Positions 42,194 through 51,089 of a stretch of DNA of 64,000 bases are shown here, piece after piece. The translations under genes were made by a program, and so were the position numbers. The DNA is from Anaerolineae bacterium. GTDB lineage: Bacteria > Chloroflexota > Anaerolineae > 4572-78 > J111. Location of the stretch: assembly GCA_022071955.1 (NCBI GenBank), contig JAJVIM010000032.1, forward strand, positions 1 to 64,000. The letters are read 5' to 3'. Position 1 is the first letter of the stretch, and the number at the start of each line of letters is the position of its first letter. Under the pieces are notes generated by a model. It searched no databases. It saw only the letters and a list, made by a program, of their open reading frames with translations, and was not told where the DNA came from.

Positions 42194-43714
42194 TTAGGTC
42201 GTTCCAGTCCAATTGAGGGTGCGGGTTACGGCTTTTTTCCAGCGTTCATATAATTGGTTTGGATCATAATTGTCTTGCTGAATGGGTGTCCAGATTCTGT
42301 CTACCGTCCATAAACTTTCAATTTCGGCCTGGGTTTGCCAAAAGTTTACGGCCAGCCCGGCGGCAAAGGCAACACCCAAAGCGGTGGTTTCTGCAACCTT
42401 TGGCCGAATCACCGGAACCCCCAGCAAATCGGCCTGAAACTGCATCAGCAAATGGTTGTCGGTTAATTCGCCGCCGGCTCTCAGCTCGCGGATTTGGGTG
42501 CCCAGGTCGGCGGTCATCGCTTCGAGCACATCACGTGTTTGAAAGGCAATGGCCTCTACGGCGGCGCGGGCAATGTGGCCATTGTGGCTGTAACGGGTTA
42601 AGCCGACGATAGCGGCCCGGGCATCGTTGCGCCAGTAGGGGGCAAACAACCCTTTGAAGGCCGGCACAAAATAGACGTCGCCGTTATCGGTGACGGTGTT
42701 GGCCAGTTGCTCAATTTCCGGAACGTCGCGGATGATTTTCAGGTTGTCGCGCAGCCACTCGGCCAGCAAGCCGGTAAACGCAATTGACCCTTCGAGCGCG
42801 TAAACGGGTTGGTGATCGCCAAACTGGTAGCAAATTGTGGTTAAAAGCCCGTGGCTCGATGGCACAATTTCGCGGCCGGTGTTCATAATCACAAAAGATG
42901 CGCCGTCGTAGCTGTTTTTTACATCGTGGGGGTGAAAGCACATGTGCCCCACGGCGTCGGCCTGCTGCGAACCCAATATGCCGCAAATAGGCACAGTGCC
43001 GCCCAATGGTCCATCGGGTTGGGTAAAACCGTAGATTTTTGGGTCGCCGGAGGGGCGAATTTCGGGCAGCATGATTTTGGGGATGGTCAGGATGTTGCAG
43101 ATTTCGGTGTCCCAATTGATGGTTTTCAGGTCCATCAGCATGGTTCGCGATGCGTTGGTGACATCGGTAATGTGAATGCCGCCGTTGATGCCGCCGGTCA
43201 GGTTCCAGACCAGCCACGAGTCCATTGTGCCAAACAACGCATCGCCGTTTTCGGCGGCTTCGCGGATGCCGGACACGTTGTCGAGCAGCCACTTGATTTT
43301 GGGGCCGGAAAAGTAGGTGGCAATCGGCAGGCCGGTTTTCGACCTGAACCGATCCTGCCCGCCATTCCGGGCCAGTTGGTCACAAATTTCTGTGGTTCTA
43401 ATGTCTCGCCAGGCAATGGCGTTGTAATAAGGCCGGCCGGTGTTTTTGTCCCACACCAGGGCGGTTTCGCGCTGGTTGGCAATGCCAATGGCGGCAATAT
43501 TTGCCGCGGTTAGCCCGGCCTGTTCCATAGCTGTGGTGATCACCACCTGGGTGTTGGCCCAAATTTCTAATGGATAGTTCTCCAGCCAGCCGGTATCGGG
43601 GTGAACCAGCCGGTGTTTCAATGCATATCGGCTGATAATTTCGCCCTGCCGATCAAAAATGATGCATTGTGTGTTATTTGTGCTTTGGTCTATGGTCAGA
43701 ATAAATTGCGACAT
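42194..43714 (-). CDS. Glycerol kinase homologue, probably catalytically inactive
   Basis: This 506-residue FGGY protein closely resembles the active GlpK at 49422. The glycerol-contact residues are kept (ANQRETA, NAIAWRD, TYFSGPK). However, the catalytic-base motif GDQQ reads GSQQ near residue 248, so Asp is replaced by Ser. The ATP-site motif DQGTTSTR reads DQSTNNTQ, and YGTGCF reads YDGASF. Phosphotransfer is therefore unlikely. Length is intact and no frameshift is seen, so the protein is probably kept under selection. It lies 30 bp upstream of the SorC regulator. A sensor or regulatory role is an inference. Confidence 0.8.
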   Translation of the reverse strand: MSQFILTIDQSTNNTQCIIFDRQGEIISRYALKHRLVHPDTGWLENYPLEIWANTQVVITTAMEQAGLTAANIAAIGIANQRETALVWDKNTGRPYYNAIAWRDIRTTEICDQLARNGGQDRFRSKTGLPIATYFSGPKIKWLLDNVSGIREAAENGDALFGTMDSWLVWNLTGGINGGIHITDVTNASRTMLMDLKTINWDTEICNILTIPKIMLPEIRPSGDPKIYGFTQPDGPLGGTVPICGILGSQQADAVGHMCFHPHDVKNSYDGASFVIMNTGREIVPSSHGLLTTICYQFGDHQPVYALEGSIAFTGLLAEWLRDNLKIIRDVPEIEQLANTVTDNGDVYFVPAFKGLFAPYWRNDARAAIVGLTRYSHNGHIARAAVEAIAFQTRDVLEAMTADLGTQIRELRAGGELTDNHLLMQFQADLLGVPVIRPKVAETTALGVAFAAGLAVNFWQTQAEIESLWTVDRIWTPIQQDNYDPNQLYERWKKAVTRTLNWTGTT

Positions 43715-43812
43715 TTGACGTTAAGCCCGCTTTTAACTGCGTTTCAACCTGTTGTGTTGTGGCCGTGCAAACTGGCCAGTCCTCCTGAACGGGTGCTACT
43801 CCCGGCTAAAAT

Positions 43813-44070
43813 TTACAGTCCTTTCAATTTTCGGTTAAGGAAAAACGAAAGGACAATGGCCAGAAAAGCGCCAACTCCCCAGGCCAACCCTATCAGAACG
43901 CCGGTCCAGCCCTGCCCGGCCGCAACCAGTGGATACCCGCGGCTATAGCCCAGGATGATGCACAAAACCGCCGCCAGCACCCAAAACCCTCTCATAATGT
44001 TGACTCTGTTATTTTCAACATAATCATAAATGTTAAACTTCTTCTGTTCTTTGCGTTTACGTTTGGCCAT
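43813..44070 (-). CDS. Small two-helix membrane protein
   Basis: This 85-residue protein has a lysine/arginine-rich N-terminus (KRKRKEQKKF) and two hydrophobic segments (MRGFWVLAAVLCIILGYSRG and LIGLAWGVGAFLAIVLSFFL). No family is recognised. It lies 14 bp downstream of the methyltransferase-like gene and just before the second glycerol-kinase homologue. Its codon use looks like its neighbours, so it is probably a real gene. Confidence 0.6.
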   Translation of the reverse strand: MAKRKRKEQKKFNIYDYVENNRVNIMRGFWVLAAVLCIILGYSRGYPLVAAGQGWTGVLIGLAWGVGAFLAIVLSFFLNRKLKGL

Positions 44071-44084
44071 TAAATAATCTCTTT

Positions 44085-44633
44085 TCAGGTAATACAGGCC
44101 GGACAGTTCTCTACCTCGGTCACATGCCAGATGTGCGCTTCGGTAAGTTGCTCTGCCGGCCCTTCGATATAACCGGTTTGGCCGCAGGTGCAGGCATACC
44201 AGCCGGTTTTCATTTGCTCCCAGGGAATCCGCGGCCCCAGGTCCATTTGTTCTACATCCATACCCCAGCGCGCGTTAGTGATTAGCCTTTGGCAGCCCAG
44301 CGCCCGCAGCTTTCTAACATACTCGGCCACGTGGGTGCAGTGCCGCATGAGCAGCACCCCCACCGTAACACCGACCGGCCACGGAATTTGGCGGGCATCG
44401 GCGCAGATAACCACCAGGTTGGAGGGCAGAGCGCCACTGCGATTGAGCAATTCCGGCTGCCGTTCAATCGCGTATACTTGACGGGCAATTGTAGCCATCT
44501 GGATACTCAGGCGCAAGTCACCAGCGCCAATATCCAGCACTATGTCGTTGGGTTTAACAAAATTCAGCGCGGCGAGGTAAGTGGGTTCATCGTAGGGCGC
44601 CCAGCGAGCTTCCCAATCGTCTAATAACGTCAT
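44085..44633 (-). CDS. Methyltransferase-like protein with C-terminal zinc-binding cysteines
   Basis: This 182-residue protein has a class I SAM methyltransferase fold. Motif I is VLDIGAGDLRLS near residue 32, and AIERQPELLN and VVICADARQIPWP are the following strands. The C-terminal part carries CTCGQTGY and NCPACIT, so a small zinc knuckle is likely. The substrate is unknown. No NPPY motif for base methylation is present. The ATG at 44633 was chosen over a TTG at 44645, but neither has a strong ribosome-binding site. It lies inside the glycerol locus between glpC and a small membrane protein. Confidence 0.65.
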   Translation of the reverse strand: MTLLDDWEARWAPYDEPTYLAALNFVKPNDIVLDIGAGDLRLSIQMATIARQVYAIERQPELLNRSGALPSNLVVICADARQIPWPVGVTVGVLLMRHCTHVAEYVRKLRALGCQRLITNARWGMDVEQMDLGPRIPWEQMKTGWYACTCGQTGYIEGPAEQLTEAHIWHVTEVENCPACIT

Positions 44634-44774
44634 CACCGTTGCCAAAGGAGTCCGACAGAACCACGGGTTCAGCCCCAGGTATACCCGTACCGGGCACAGG
44701 TAAAAATGGTTATTGGGGGAACTACCTCCTTCCCAAAAACGGGCACAGGCAGCCCTCCGATCTGCGGCGCTATA

Positions 44775-44806
44775 TTCAAAAGGGACGCCAACGCGTCCCC
44801 TTTGAA
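44775..44806 (-). terminator. Hairpin after glpC
   Basis: A 14-bp stem with one mismatch (TTCAAAGGGGACGC against GCGTCCCTTTTGAA on the minus strand, loop of 4) begins 8 bp after the glpC stop. No strong U tract follows. The remaining bases of the glpC-methyltransferase gap show nothing else. Confidence 0.55.
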
Positions 44807-44814
44807 ACCCGGGG

Positions 44815-46095
44815 TTAATTTTTAAAATAAAATTCCTGCAAGCCGTAGGCTTTGGCTAACAGCTCGATGGGGTGGATCATTTTTGCGCCGGTGGATGCGC
44901 CAATTTGCCAGCGACAGGTTTCGCTGTCGCACACGGCCACCTCTGATCCCGACGCCTTGACATGATCAAACACCGGTTTGCCTACGGCCTGGGCAATATC
45001 GTATTTTTCTTTTTTGTAGCCGTATGTTCCGGCAATCCCGCAGCATTCGGCCTGGATGTGGTCAACTTTTACGCCGGGCACCATCTCCATTAAATCGATG
45101 GCCGGCAGCCCAATGTTGTGCGCCCGGAGCTGGCAGGGCGAGTGGTAGGGCAGGGTGGCTTCTACCGGCTGAAAATCTGTGTTCAGTTCGCCGGCATCGG
45201 CCAGGTCCAGCAGAAATTCGCAAATGTCAAAGCTGTTTTGGGCCACAATTCTGGCCTCTTCGGTGTCGATGTCCAGAATGTGCTGGTAGTCTGATTTGAG
45301 CGACAAAATGCAGCTTGTTGAAGTACCAACAATGGGCACGCCCTCGCGGGCGTATTTGATGAGGGATTTGATGTTGCGTTCGGCGTTGTTACAGGCGGCC
45401 TCAAATTCGGCGTTTGAGAGCATGGGCAGGCCGCAGCAAACCTGGTCGGGGATGATAACTTCGTAGCCGTTGTGTTCTAAAACCGCCACAGCGGCTTTGC
45501 CCACCCGGGGTTCGTAGTAATTGGTGCTGCAGCCGTGGAAATAGACCACCCGCTTATCAGACACTTTTTGTCGCGCCGATTTGCTGTGTACCGATTTGTG
45601 CCAGCCCCGGAAAGTTTCAAATGAAAATGGCGGAAAGGGGGCGTTTCGGTGGATGCCCATTATTTTTTCTGACAGGATGCGGACAGGCAGCAGGTTGAGC
45701 ATTGCGTTGGCTACCGGGGCAAAGGGGCTGGCCAGCATGCCTAAAATTTCAGACCGGCCCAAAATGCGGTTGCGCAGGGGGATTGGCTGTTTTTTATACA
45801 GTTTGTAGCGCGCCTTGGCGTTCATTTCCATCACTTTAACGCCGTGCGGGCAAACCATTGTACACACGCCACAACCACTGCAATAGTCCACGCTTTTATC
45901 AACAGAGATTTCTTTGGGGTTGCGGAATCGTTGTGCCTGCGGCCCCACAAATTTTGGCCCCGGAAACAGATCGGTAACCTGCGTCACCGGGCAGTGCGAG
46001 GTGCAAATATTACATTTTACGCACAAATCGGCGGTATATTGAACCTGATGCCAGATAGAAAGCGTGATGTCATCTACAACTGTGTTTGTGCTCAT
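44815..46095 (-). CDS. glpC: Anaerobic glycerol-3-phosphate dehydrogenase subunit C
   Basis: This 426-residue Fe-S subunit takes electrons from GlpAB to the membrane quinone pool. Two ferredoxin motifs, CVKCNICTSHCP near residue 24 and CSGCGVCTMVCP near 73, are followed by two CCG domains, with VVYFHGCSTNYYE and QVCCGLPM. The CCG ligands are intact, unlike those of the GlcF-like protein at 13621. It lies 298 bp downstream of glpB. The ribosome-binding site is ACAGGAG within the anchor motif at 46102-46116. Confidence 0.95.
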   Translation of the reverse strand: MSTNTVVDDITLSIWHQVQYTADLCVKCNICTSHCPVTQVTDLFPGPKFVGPQAQRFRNPKEISVDKSVDYCSGCGVCTMVCPHGVKVMEMNAKARYKLYKKQPIPLRNRILGRSEILGMLASPFAPVANAMLNLLPVRILSEKIMGIHRNAPFPPFSFETFRGWHKSVHSKSARQKVSDKRVVYFHGCSTNYYEPRVGKAAVAVLEHNGYEVIIPDQVCCGLPMLSNAEFEAACNNAERNIKSLIKYAREGVPIVGTSTSCILSLKSDYQHILDIDTEEARIVAQNSFDICEFLLDLADAGELNTDFQPVEATLPYHSPCQLRAHNIGLPAIDLMEMVPGVKVDHIQAECCGIAGTYGYKKEKYDIAQAVGKPVFDHVKASGSEVAVCDSETCRWQIGASTGAKMIHPIELLAKAYGLQEFYFKN

Positions 46096-46101
46096 AGATT
46101 A

Positions 46102-46177
46102 CTCCTGTGAAAATAGACCCCCTCCCCCACCCTCCCCCTGTCAGGGGGAGGGAGTCGCGCAGCGATGGGTGGGGGTT
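46102..46177. repeat. Start-proximal anchor plus partial C/G-rich hairpin
   Basis: The anchor CTCCTGTGAAAATAG (46102-46116) is followed by ACCCCCTCCCCCACC and a G-rich complementary arm ending near 46177. It parallels the repeat before the creatininase gene. Its anchor supplies the glpC ribosome-binding site. Confidence 0.7.
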
Positions 46178-46222
46178 GAAAGATTTTCATTCATCAGTTG
46201 CCGCGCCGCAGGCTGAGTCTGT

Positions 46223-46320
46223 CTCCTTTGAAAATAGGGGTCAGGAGTCAGGAGTCGGGAGGCTGGAAGATACTCCTGTGAAAATAAACGAATCTGCGAA
46301 TCAGCGGTTCTGCGAATGTA
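46223..46320. repeat. Two anchors followed by 7-nt and 8-nt arrays
   Basis: The anchor CTCCTTTGAAAATAG (46223-46237) is followed by heptads GGGTCAG, GAGTCAG and GAGTCGG. A second anchor CTCCTGTGAAAATAA (46273-46287) is followed by octads CGAATCTG, CGAATCAG, CGGTTCTG and CGAATGTA (46289-46320). This lies in the glpB-glpC gap, which otherwise has no gene. Confidence 0.7.
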
Positions 46321-46384
46321 GGGGCGATTCGCGAACCGCCCCTACGCAATTTTCACCCGTCCCACAGGGAGGTTTCGCTCTGCC
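46310..46384. repeat. Dispersed palindromic repeat, copy B
   Basis: The 28-bp near-perfect palindrome at 46318-46345 (one mismatch) and its right flank match copy A (19316-19396) in reverse orientation over roughly 75 bp. It ends ten bases before the glpB stop. Confidence 0.75.
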
Positions 46385-46393
46385 GGTTACCCA

Positions 46394-47665
46394 TTACCGG
46401 GCCAGTTGGCTGGCCACAGCCGCGGCGCTGGCTACGGCAATGCCATCGCCGGTGCGGCCGCGAGTCCACTCGGAGCCGGCTAAAATAGCGCCCACGGCGT
46501 ACAGATTGTCGGCCAGCGGCGCGTTGCCGCCGTTAACCGGCTGCAACTGCGGGTTAACGGTAACGCCGGCATTGAATACCGGCTGCCCTTCGGGCGAAAT
46601 GAACTGCCGCTGGAACCATTTGTGCCGGTTGGTTTCGGCGGCCACCGGCAGGCCAAACACAAGCTCTTTCACCGAACCATCGGCGTTGGCGTTCAGCCCG
46701 CCGCCAAAAATGCCGCCCGTGGCCAGCACGTAATTGTGCGCTTTGAGAGGGCGCAGGCGGCTGGCGGTTTCAATGCGAATCTGGCTCACTTTACCGTTTT
46801 CAATGGTCCCGTCAAACACTTTACTGCCGATAATCAGGCGGCCGCCGGCGCTCAGCAATGCTTTTTTGAGGGCTTCATACATCCGCCGGCCCGGCACCGA
46901 TGGCGGCAGTGCGCTGATTTCAAATACGGGGCGGTCCAGAGCCTTTTCAAGCTCGGTCACAACGGCATCGTGCTGTTTTAAGCCTAACACGGCCGGAAAG
47001 CCAACCCGGTCAAACTTTTTGGCTTCGTTTTTAATGGCGTTAACCACCTGTTTGCGGAAATCGGCCTGTTCAAAGGCGTTGGCTAATTCAATGGGGGTGG
47101 CGTTCATTTTGCTGGACGCCGGAATATACACATCAACCGAGACGGCCCCCGCCTTTACGCCTAAATCCTGCTCGTTGAGGTTTTGGCTGATGAGGGTGGG
47201 GTAAAAATCCCGCAATTCTTGAAAGCCGACAATCAACATGCTTTTGCCAGAGCTTAACTCGCCTTTTGTCAGGGCGTCGGGGGCCAGACAGGTGGGATGA
47301 ACCGCGCCCGCACCGCTGGGCAGCAGCCAGTTGCGGTTAAATTCGCCCCGGTAGTGACAGCCGGTTTGGTTGACAATTTTCAAAAACGATTGCAGCCCGG
47401 CCTCGATGTTTTCCCGGCCAATAACTTTGTACGGGTGATTTGAGCGGGCGGCCATAAACTTATCCAGCGCGTCAGCCGGGCTGGTGACCGGTTGGGTTGA
47501 GTCGGCGGGATGAAAGCCCAGCACGTCGATGCAGCCCGAGGCCAGCAGCAGCGCCCCGATGCCGGTGGCCACTACCACCACTTTTTGACCGGCCTGAGCC
47601 AGTTGGCAGGCGGTGGTTAACCCGGCGGCGCCTGCGCCAATAACAATGGTATCGTATCTGATCAT
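46394..47665 (-). CDS. glpB: Anaerobic glycerol-3-phosphate dehydrogenase subunit B
   Basis: This 423-residue flavoprotein subunit has the N-terminal dinucleotide-binding motif VIGAGAAGLTTACQLAQAG. The C-terminal part has NLYAVGAILAGSEWTRGRTG, typical of GlpB. It joins GlpA and GlpC in oxidising glycerol-3-phosphate to dihydroxyacetone phosphate with a quinone acceptor. Its start is 3 bp after the glpA stop, so both are translated from one mRNA. The glpB-glpC gap carries the repeats described nearby. Confidence 0.93.
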   Translation of the reverse strand: MIRYDTIVIGAGAAGLTTACQLAQAGQKVVVVATGIGALLLASGCIDVLGFHPADSTQPVTSPADALDKFMAARSNHPYKVIGRENIEAGLQSFLKIVNQTGCHYRGEFNRNWLLPSGAGAVHPTCLAPDALTKGELSSGKSMLIVGFQELRDFYPTLISQNLNEQDLGVKAGAVSVDVYIPASSKMNATPIELANAFEQADFRKQVVNAIKNEAKKFDRVGFPAVLGLKQHDAVVTELEKALDRPVFEISALPPSVPGRRMYEALKKALLSAGGRLIIGSKVFDGTIENGKVSQIRIETASRLRPLKAHNYVLATGGIFGGGLNANADGSVKELVFGLPVAAETNRHKWFQRQFISPEGQPVFNAGVTVNPQLQPVNGGNAPLADNLYAVGAILAGSEWTRGRTGDGIAVASAAAVASQLAR

Positions 47666-47668
47666 TTT

Positions 47669-49291
47669 TTAGTGTCCTGCTTCCACTTCAAAGTAGCCTT
47701 CGGTTTCCACTTCGCCAATGCGGCTGCTGTCGCGGCCGGTTAGCTCTACCGGGAGTTTATCAAGCCCCAGCAGGCCGAGGTAAATCCCTTCATCGAGCTG
47801 AAATTGGCGTAAATGCTGACCCCAGAGCACCGGCTGCACACCCTTCCAGCGCTCCTGCAAAAAATCGACCAGGGCTTTGTTGGCCTCGCTGGCGGAGATT
47901 TTTTTGTGTTCGTGCATAATGCCGGCCACGCGATAGGTGCAGAAGCCGCCCTGGCAGGGGCCCATACCCACGCGCAGATCGCGACGCAGGTCGTTAATAA
48001 TGTGGCGGTCGCTGTGGGTTAACGCTTCTTCGATTTGGGGGCGGGTGACAATTTCACATTCGCAGATCAGCTGGCCGGGGAGTTCTTTGTGTTCCAGTTT
48101 ATCAAGGCGGCGGCCCAGGCTAAAGTGCTGGCCAGATTCGCCGTGTTTGAGGACGGTGGTGGCGGTTTGGCAGGGGCGTTGGGTGCCCAGTTTTTCGCAC
48201 ACCAAATCTACGGTGTGTTCGGCCATTTGGCGGTAGGTGGTCCATTTGCCGCCGGTAATGGTGATAAACCCGTCAACGCCGTCGCGGGTGGCGTGATCGA
48301 GCAGGGCGTATTTGCGGGTTACTTTGCGCAGGTCTGCGCCGGCGGCGGTTTCCTGATACAACGGCCTGACCCCGGCCCAGGCGCGCAGCGCCCGGAATTT
48401 TTTGAACGTGGGCACAATTTTTTGGCCCATGTCCATCATTTTTTCTACTTCCCAATCTTCAATGGGGTAACTGTCGGGGTCTGGCACATTAACCGAGGTG
48501 GTGCCGATAACGGCTACCGAGCCAACGGGCACCAGAATATCGCCGTCGCTGGCCGGGCCGCAGCGGTTGATAACTGTGTTGACCATGCGGTAATTCATGG
48601 CCACCATTGTGCCTTTTCCGGCGTAAACCGTTACATCGCAACCGGCTTTGTTGGCCAGCATACCGCCCCAGGCCCCGGCCGCGTTGACTACCAAATCGGC
48701 TTCAATGGTCAATTCTTCGTTGGTGATAACATTTTTTATTTTAGCGCCTGATACTTTGCCATTGTGCGTGATCAGGTCGATGACTTCGTGGTAAATGAGC
48801 GTTTCTGCGCCGTATTCGGCCGCAGAATCAACCAGCGACTGGCAGGCCTCCCAGGTTTCGACGCTGCCGTCGGGCACAACAAAAGCGCGGCGAATGGCCG
48901 GATTGAGCATCGGTTCGCGGCGCAGCATTTCTTTAATAGAGATTTCTTCAATAGGAATACCCACATCTTCACAGGCTTTTTTAAAGATGTCGGCATGTTC
49001 GGGCGGGTCCCAAGGGGTGTTTACAAACATCCCGCCGGTATCTTCGATGGCGTGAGGCATAATTTTGCGTAAAATCTGGTTCTCGACAATACATTCGCGG
49101 GCAGCTTCGGCATCTTTTACGGCGTAGCGACCACCGCTGTGCAGCAGGCCGTGGAACCGGCCGGATGTTGCATTTGACAGCGCGCCGCGTTCAACCAGAG
49201 TGGCTTTAAAACCACGTTGAGCCAGATCAAACAGCACGCCACAGCCGGTTACGCCCCCGCCAATCACCAACACTTCAGTTGATTTGTTCAT
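47669..49291 (-). CDS. glpA: Anaerobic glycerol-3-phosphate dehydrogenase subunit A
   Basis: This 540-residue catalytic flavoprotein has the FAD motif VLVIGGGVTGCGVLFDLAQRG near residue 8. A DAO domain to about 370 and a C-terminal BFD-like [2Fe-2S] domain follow, with ICECEIVTRPQ and GPCQGGFCTYR. It oxidises glycerol-3-phosphate at the membrane with GlpB and GlpC. The start at MNKSTEV has AAGGAG 10 bp upstream. A longer frame to 49354 lacks this support. The gene follows glpK on the same strand, with a hairpin (49357-49390) in the gap. Confidence 0.95.
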   Translation of the reverse strand: MNKSTEVLVIGGGVTGCGVLFDLAQRGFKATLVERGALSNATSGRFHGLLHSGGRYAVKDAEAARECIVENQILRKIMPHAIEDTGGMFVNTPWDPPEHADIFKKACEDVGIPIEEISIKEMLRREPMLNPAIRRAFVVPDGSVETWEACQSLVDSAAEYGAETLIYHEVIDLITHNGKVSGAKIKNVITNEELTIEADLVVNAAGAWGGMLANKAGCDVTVYAGKGTMVAMNYRMVNTVINRCGPASDGDILVPVGSVAVIGTTSVNVPDPDSYPIEDWEVEKMMDMGQKIVPTFKKFRALRAWAGVRPLYQETAAGADLRKVTRKYALLDHATRDGVDGFITITGGKWTTYRQMAEHTVDLVCEKLGTQRPCQTATTVLKHGESGQHFSLGRRLDKLEHKELPGQLICECEIVTRPQIEEALTHSDRHIINDLRRDLRVGMGPCQGGFCTYRVAGIMHEHKKISASEANKALVDFLQERWKGVQPVLWGQHLRQFQLDEGIYLGLLGLDKLPVELTGRDSSRIGEVETEGYFEVEAGH

Positions 49292-49356
49292 CAAAAGTGT
49301 GCTCCTTAATTTAAATCTACCTGCTTGTTGTGCGGAACTGGCCGCGGGGTTCAACT

Positions 49357-49390
49357 GTTAAGGGGGGGACAGACATGCCCCCCCCTTAAC
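49357..49390 (-). terminator. Hairpin between glpK and glpA
   Basis: A 12-bp stem GTTAAGGGGGGG/CCCCCCCTTAAC with a 9-base loop lies between the glpK stop and the glpA start. It has no U tract and may only lower downstream expression. Confidence 0.45.
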
Positions 49391-49421
49391 TAAAAACTAG
49401 TTACAGCGAGAGGAGAAAAGG

Positions 49422-50936
49422 TTATTGTTCTACCCATTCAAAGGTGCGGGTAACGGCTTTCTTCCACTCTGCGTACAGCTTGGTGCGAGCCGCATCGTCC
49501 GCGGAAGGTTCCCAGGTTTTGTCCATACCCCAGTTTTTGCGGATGTCGTCTTCGCTGGCCCAGAAGCCCACAGCCAAACCGGCGGCATAGGCCGCGCCCA
49601 GGGCGGTGGTTTCGGCCACTTTGGGGCGAACAACCGGCACGCCCAGCACGTCGGCCTGGAACTGCATCAGCAGGTCGTTGTATACCATACCGCCGTCAAC
49701 TTTCAGGGCTTTCAACGGCACACCGGAGTCGGCGTTCATGGCATCCAGAACTTCGCGGGTCTGGTAAGCGGTGGCTTCCAGGGCGGCGCGGGCAAAGTGA
49801 CCGCGGTTCACGTAGCGGGTCATCCCCACAATCACGCCGCGGGCATCGCTCTTCCAGTAGGGGGCAAAGAGGCCGGAGAAGGCCGGTACAAAGTAAATGC
49901 CGCCGTTGTCATCAACGGTTTTGGCCAGGTCTTCAATATCAGGTGATTTGTCGATGAGTTTCAGGTTGTCGCGCAGCCATTGAACCAGCGCGCCGGTGAT
50001 AGCAATGGAGCCTTCCAGAGCGTAAACGGTGGGTTTGTCACCAAATTTGTAGCAGGCGGTGGTGAGCAGGCCGTTTTTGGAGGGCACAATGTCGGTGCCG
50101 GTGTTCAAAATCATAAAGCAGCCGGTGCCGTAGGTGTTTTTGGCTTCGCCAACGTCCAGGCCGGCCTGGCCAACGGTCGCGGCTTGCTGGTCGCCCAGGT
50201 CACCGCAAACGGCGATGCGGCCGCCAAAGGGGCCATCGGGCAGGGTATAGCCGTAGGCTTTGGGATCGCTGGAGGGGCGAATTTCGGGCAGCATTGACAT
50301 CGGCACGCCCATGATGCCGGCAATTTCGGCATCCCATTTGCAACCATCCAGGTCCATCAGCATGGTGCGGGAGGCGTTGGTCACGTCGGTAACGTGCGCG
50401 CCGCCGTTAACGCCGCCGGTCAGGTTCCAGATGACCCAGGTGTCCATGTTGCCAAATACGGCGTCGCCGCGTTCGGCAGCAGCCCGCACACCGTCCACAT
50501 TGTCAAGAATCCAGCGGACTTTGGGGCCGGAGAAGTAGGTGGCCAGCGGCAGACCCACTTTGGCCTGGAAGCGATTCTGGCCGCCATCTTTGGCCAGTTC
50601 GTTGCAGATCTTGTCGGTGCGGGTATCTTGCCAGACAATTGCGTTGTAGAGCGGCTTGCCGGTTTTCTTATCCCAGACCACGGTGGTTTCGCGCTGGTTG
50701 GTAACGCCCACAGCGGCGATGTCGGCGGCGGTAGCGCCGGCTTTTTTCAACGCGCCTTTGATAACGTCTTGGGTGCGCGCCCACACTTCCATGGGGTCGT
50801 GTTCTACCCAGCCGGGTTTGGGGTAGATTTGTTCGTGTTCCATTTGATCAATGGCCACGGACTCGCCTTTGTGGTTAAACAACATACAGCGAGTGCTGGT
50901 GGTGCCCTGGTCAATTGCTGCTACATACTTAGCCAT
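49422..50936 (-). CDS. glpK: Glycerol kinase
   Basis: This 504-residue FGGY kinase phosphorylates glycerol to glycerol-3-phosphate. The ATP motif DQGTTSTR, glycerol contacts TNQRETT, NAIVWQD and TYFSGPK, the catalytic Asp in GDQQAATVGQ near residue 247, YGTGCFM and VDGGMVYNDLLMQF are all intact. It lies between dhaL and glpA on the same strand. The start follows AAAGGAGA. It is the functional partner of GlpF and GlpABC, in contrast with the altered homologue at 42194. Confidence 0.96.
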   Translation of the reverse strand: MAKYVAAIDQGTTSTRCMLFNHKGESVAIDQMEHEQIYPKPGWVEHDPMEVWARTQDVIKGALKKAGATAADIAAVGVTNQRETTVVWDKKTGKPLYNAIVWQDTRTDKICNELAKDGGQNRFQAKVGLPLATYFSGPKVRWILDNVDGVRAAAERGDAVFGNMDTWVIWNLTGGVNGGAHVTDVTNASRTMLMDLDGCKWDAEIAGIMGVPMSMLPEIRPSSDPKAYGYTLPDGPFGGRIAVCGDLGDQQAATVGQAGLDVGEAKNTYGTGCFMILNTGTDIVPSKNGLLTTACYKFGDKPTVYALEGSIAITGALVQWLRDNLKLIDKSPDIEDLAKTVDDNGGIYFVPAFSGLFAPYWKSDARGVIVGMTRYVNRGHFARAALEATAYQTREVLDAMNADSGVPLKALKVDGGMVYNDLLMQFQADVLGVPVVRPKVAETTALGAAYAAGLAVGFWASEDDIRKNWGMDKTWEPSADDAARTKLYAEWKKAVTRTFEWVEQ

Positions 50937-51089
50937 AATAGTGAATCTCCTTTGTCACTAATTTGTCACGCCTTGGTGACGGAATCTAATTAAATTTTGA
51001 CAACCAACAACTGACCGCCGTTGTCCAGCAATTTTGACAGGCGGCGGTCAGTGCCGGTAAGTCGAAAAAATTGGGTTAGTCTGAAATCT

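Noticed and set aside
46289..46320. A CRISPR array
   Set aside because: The units are only 7-8 nt without spacers, and no cas gene is present.
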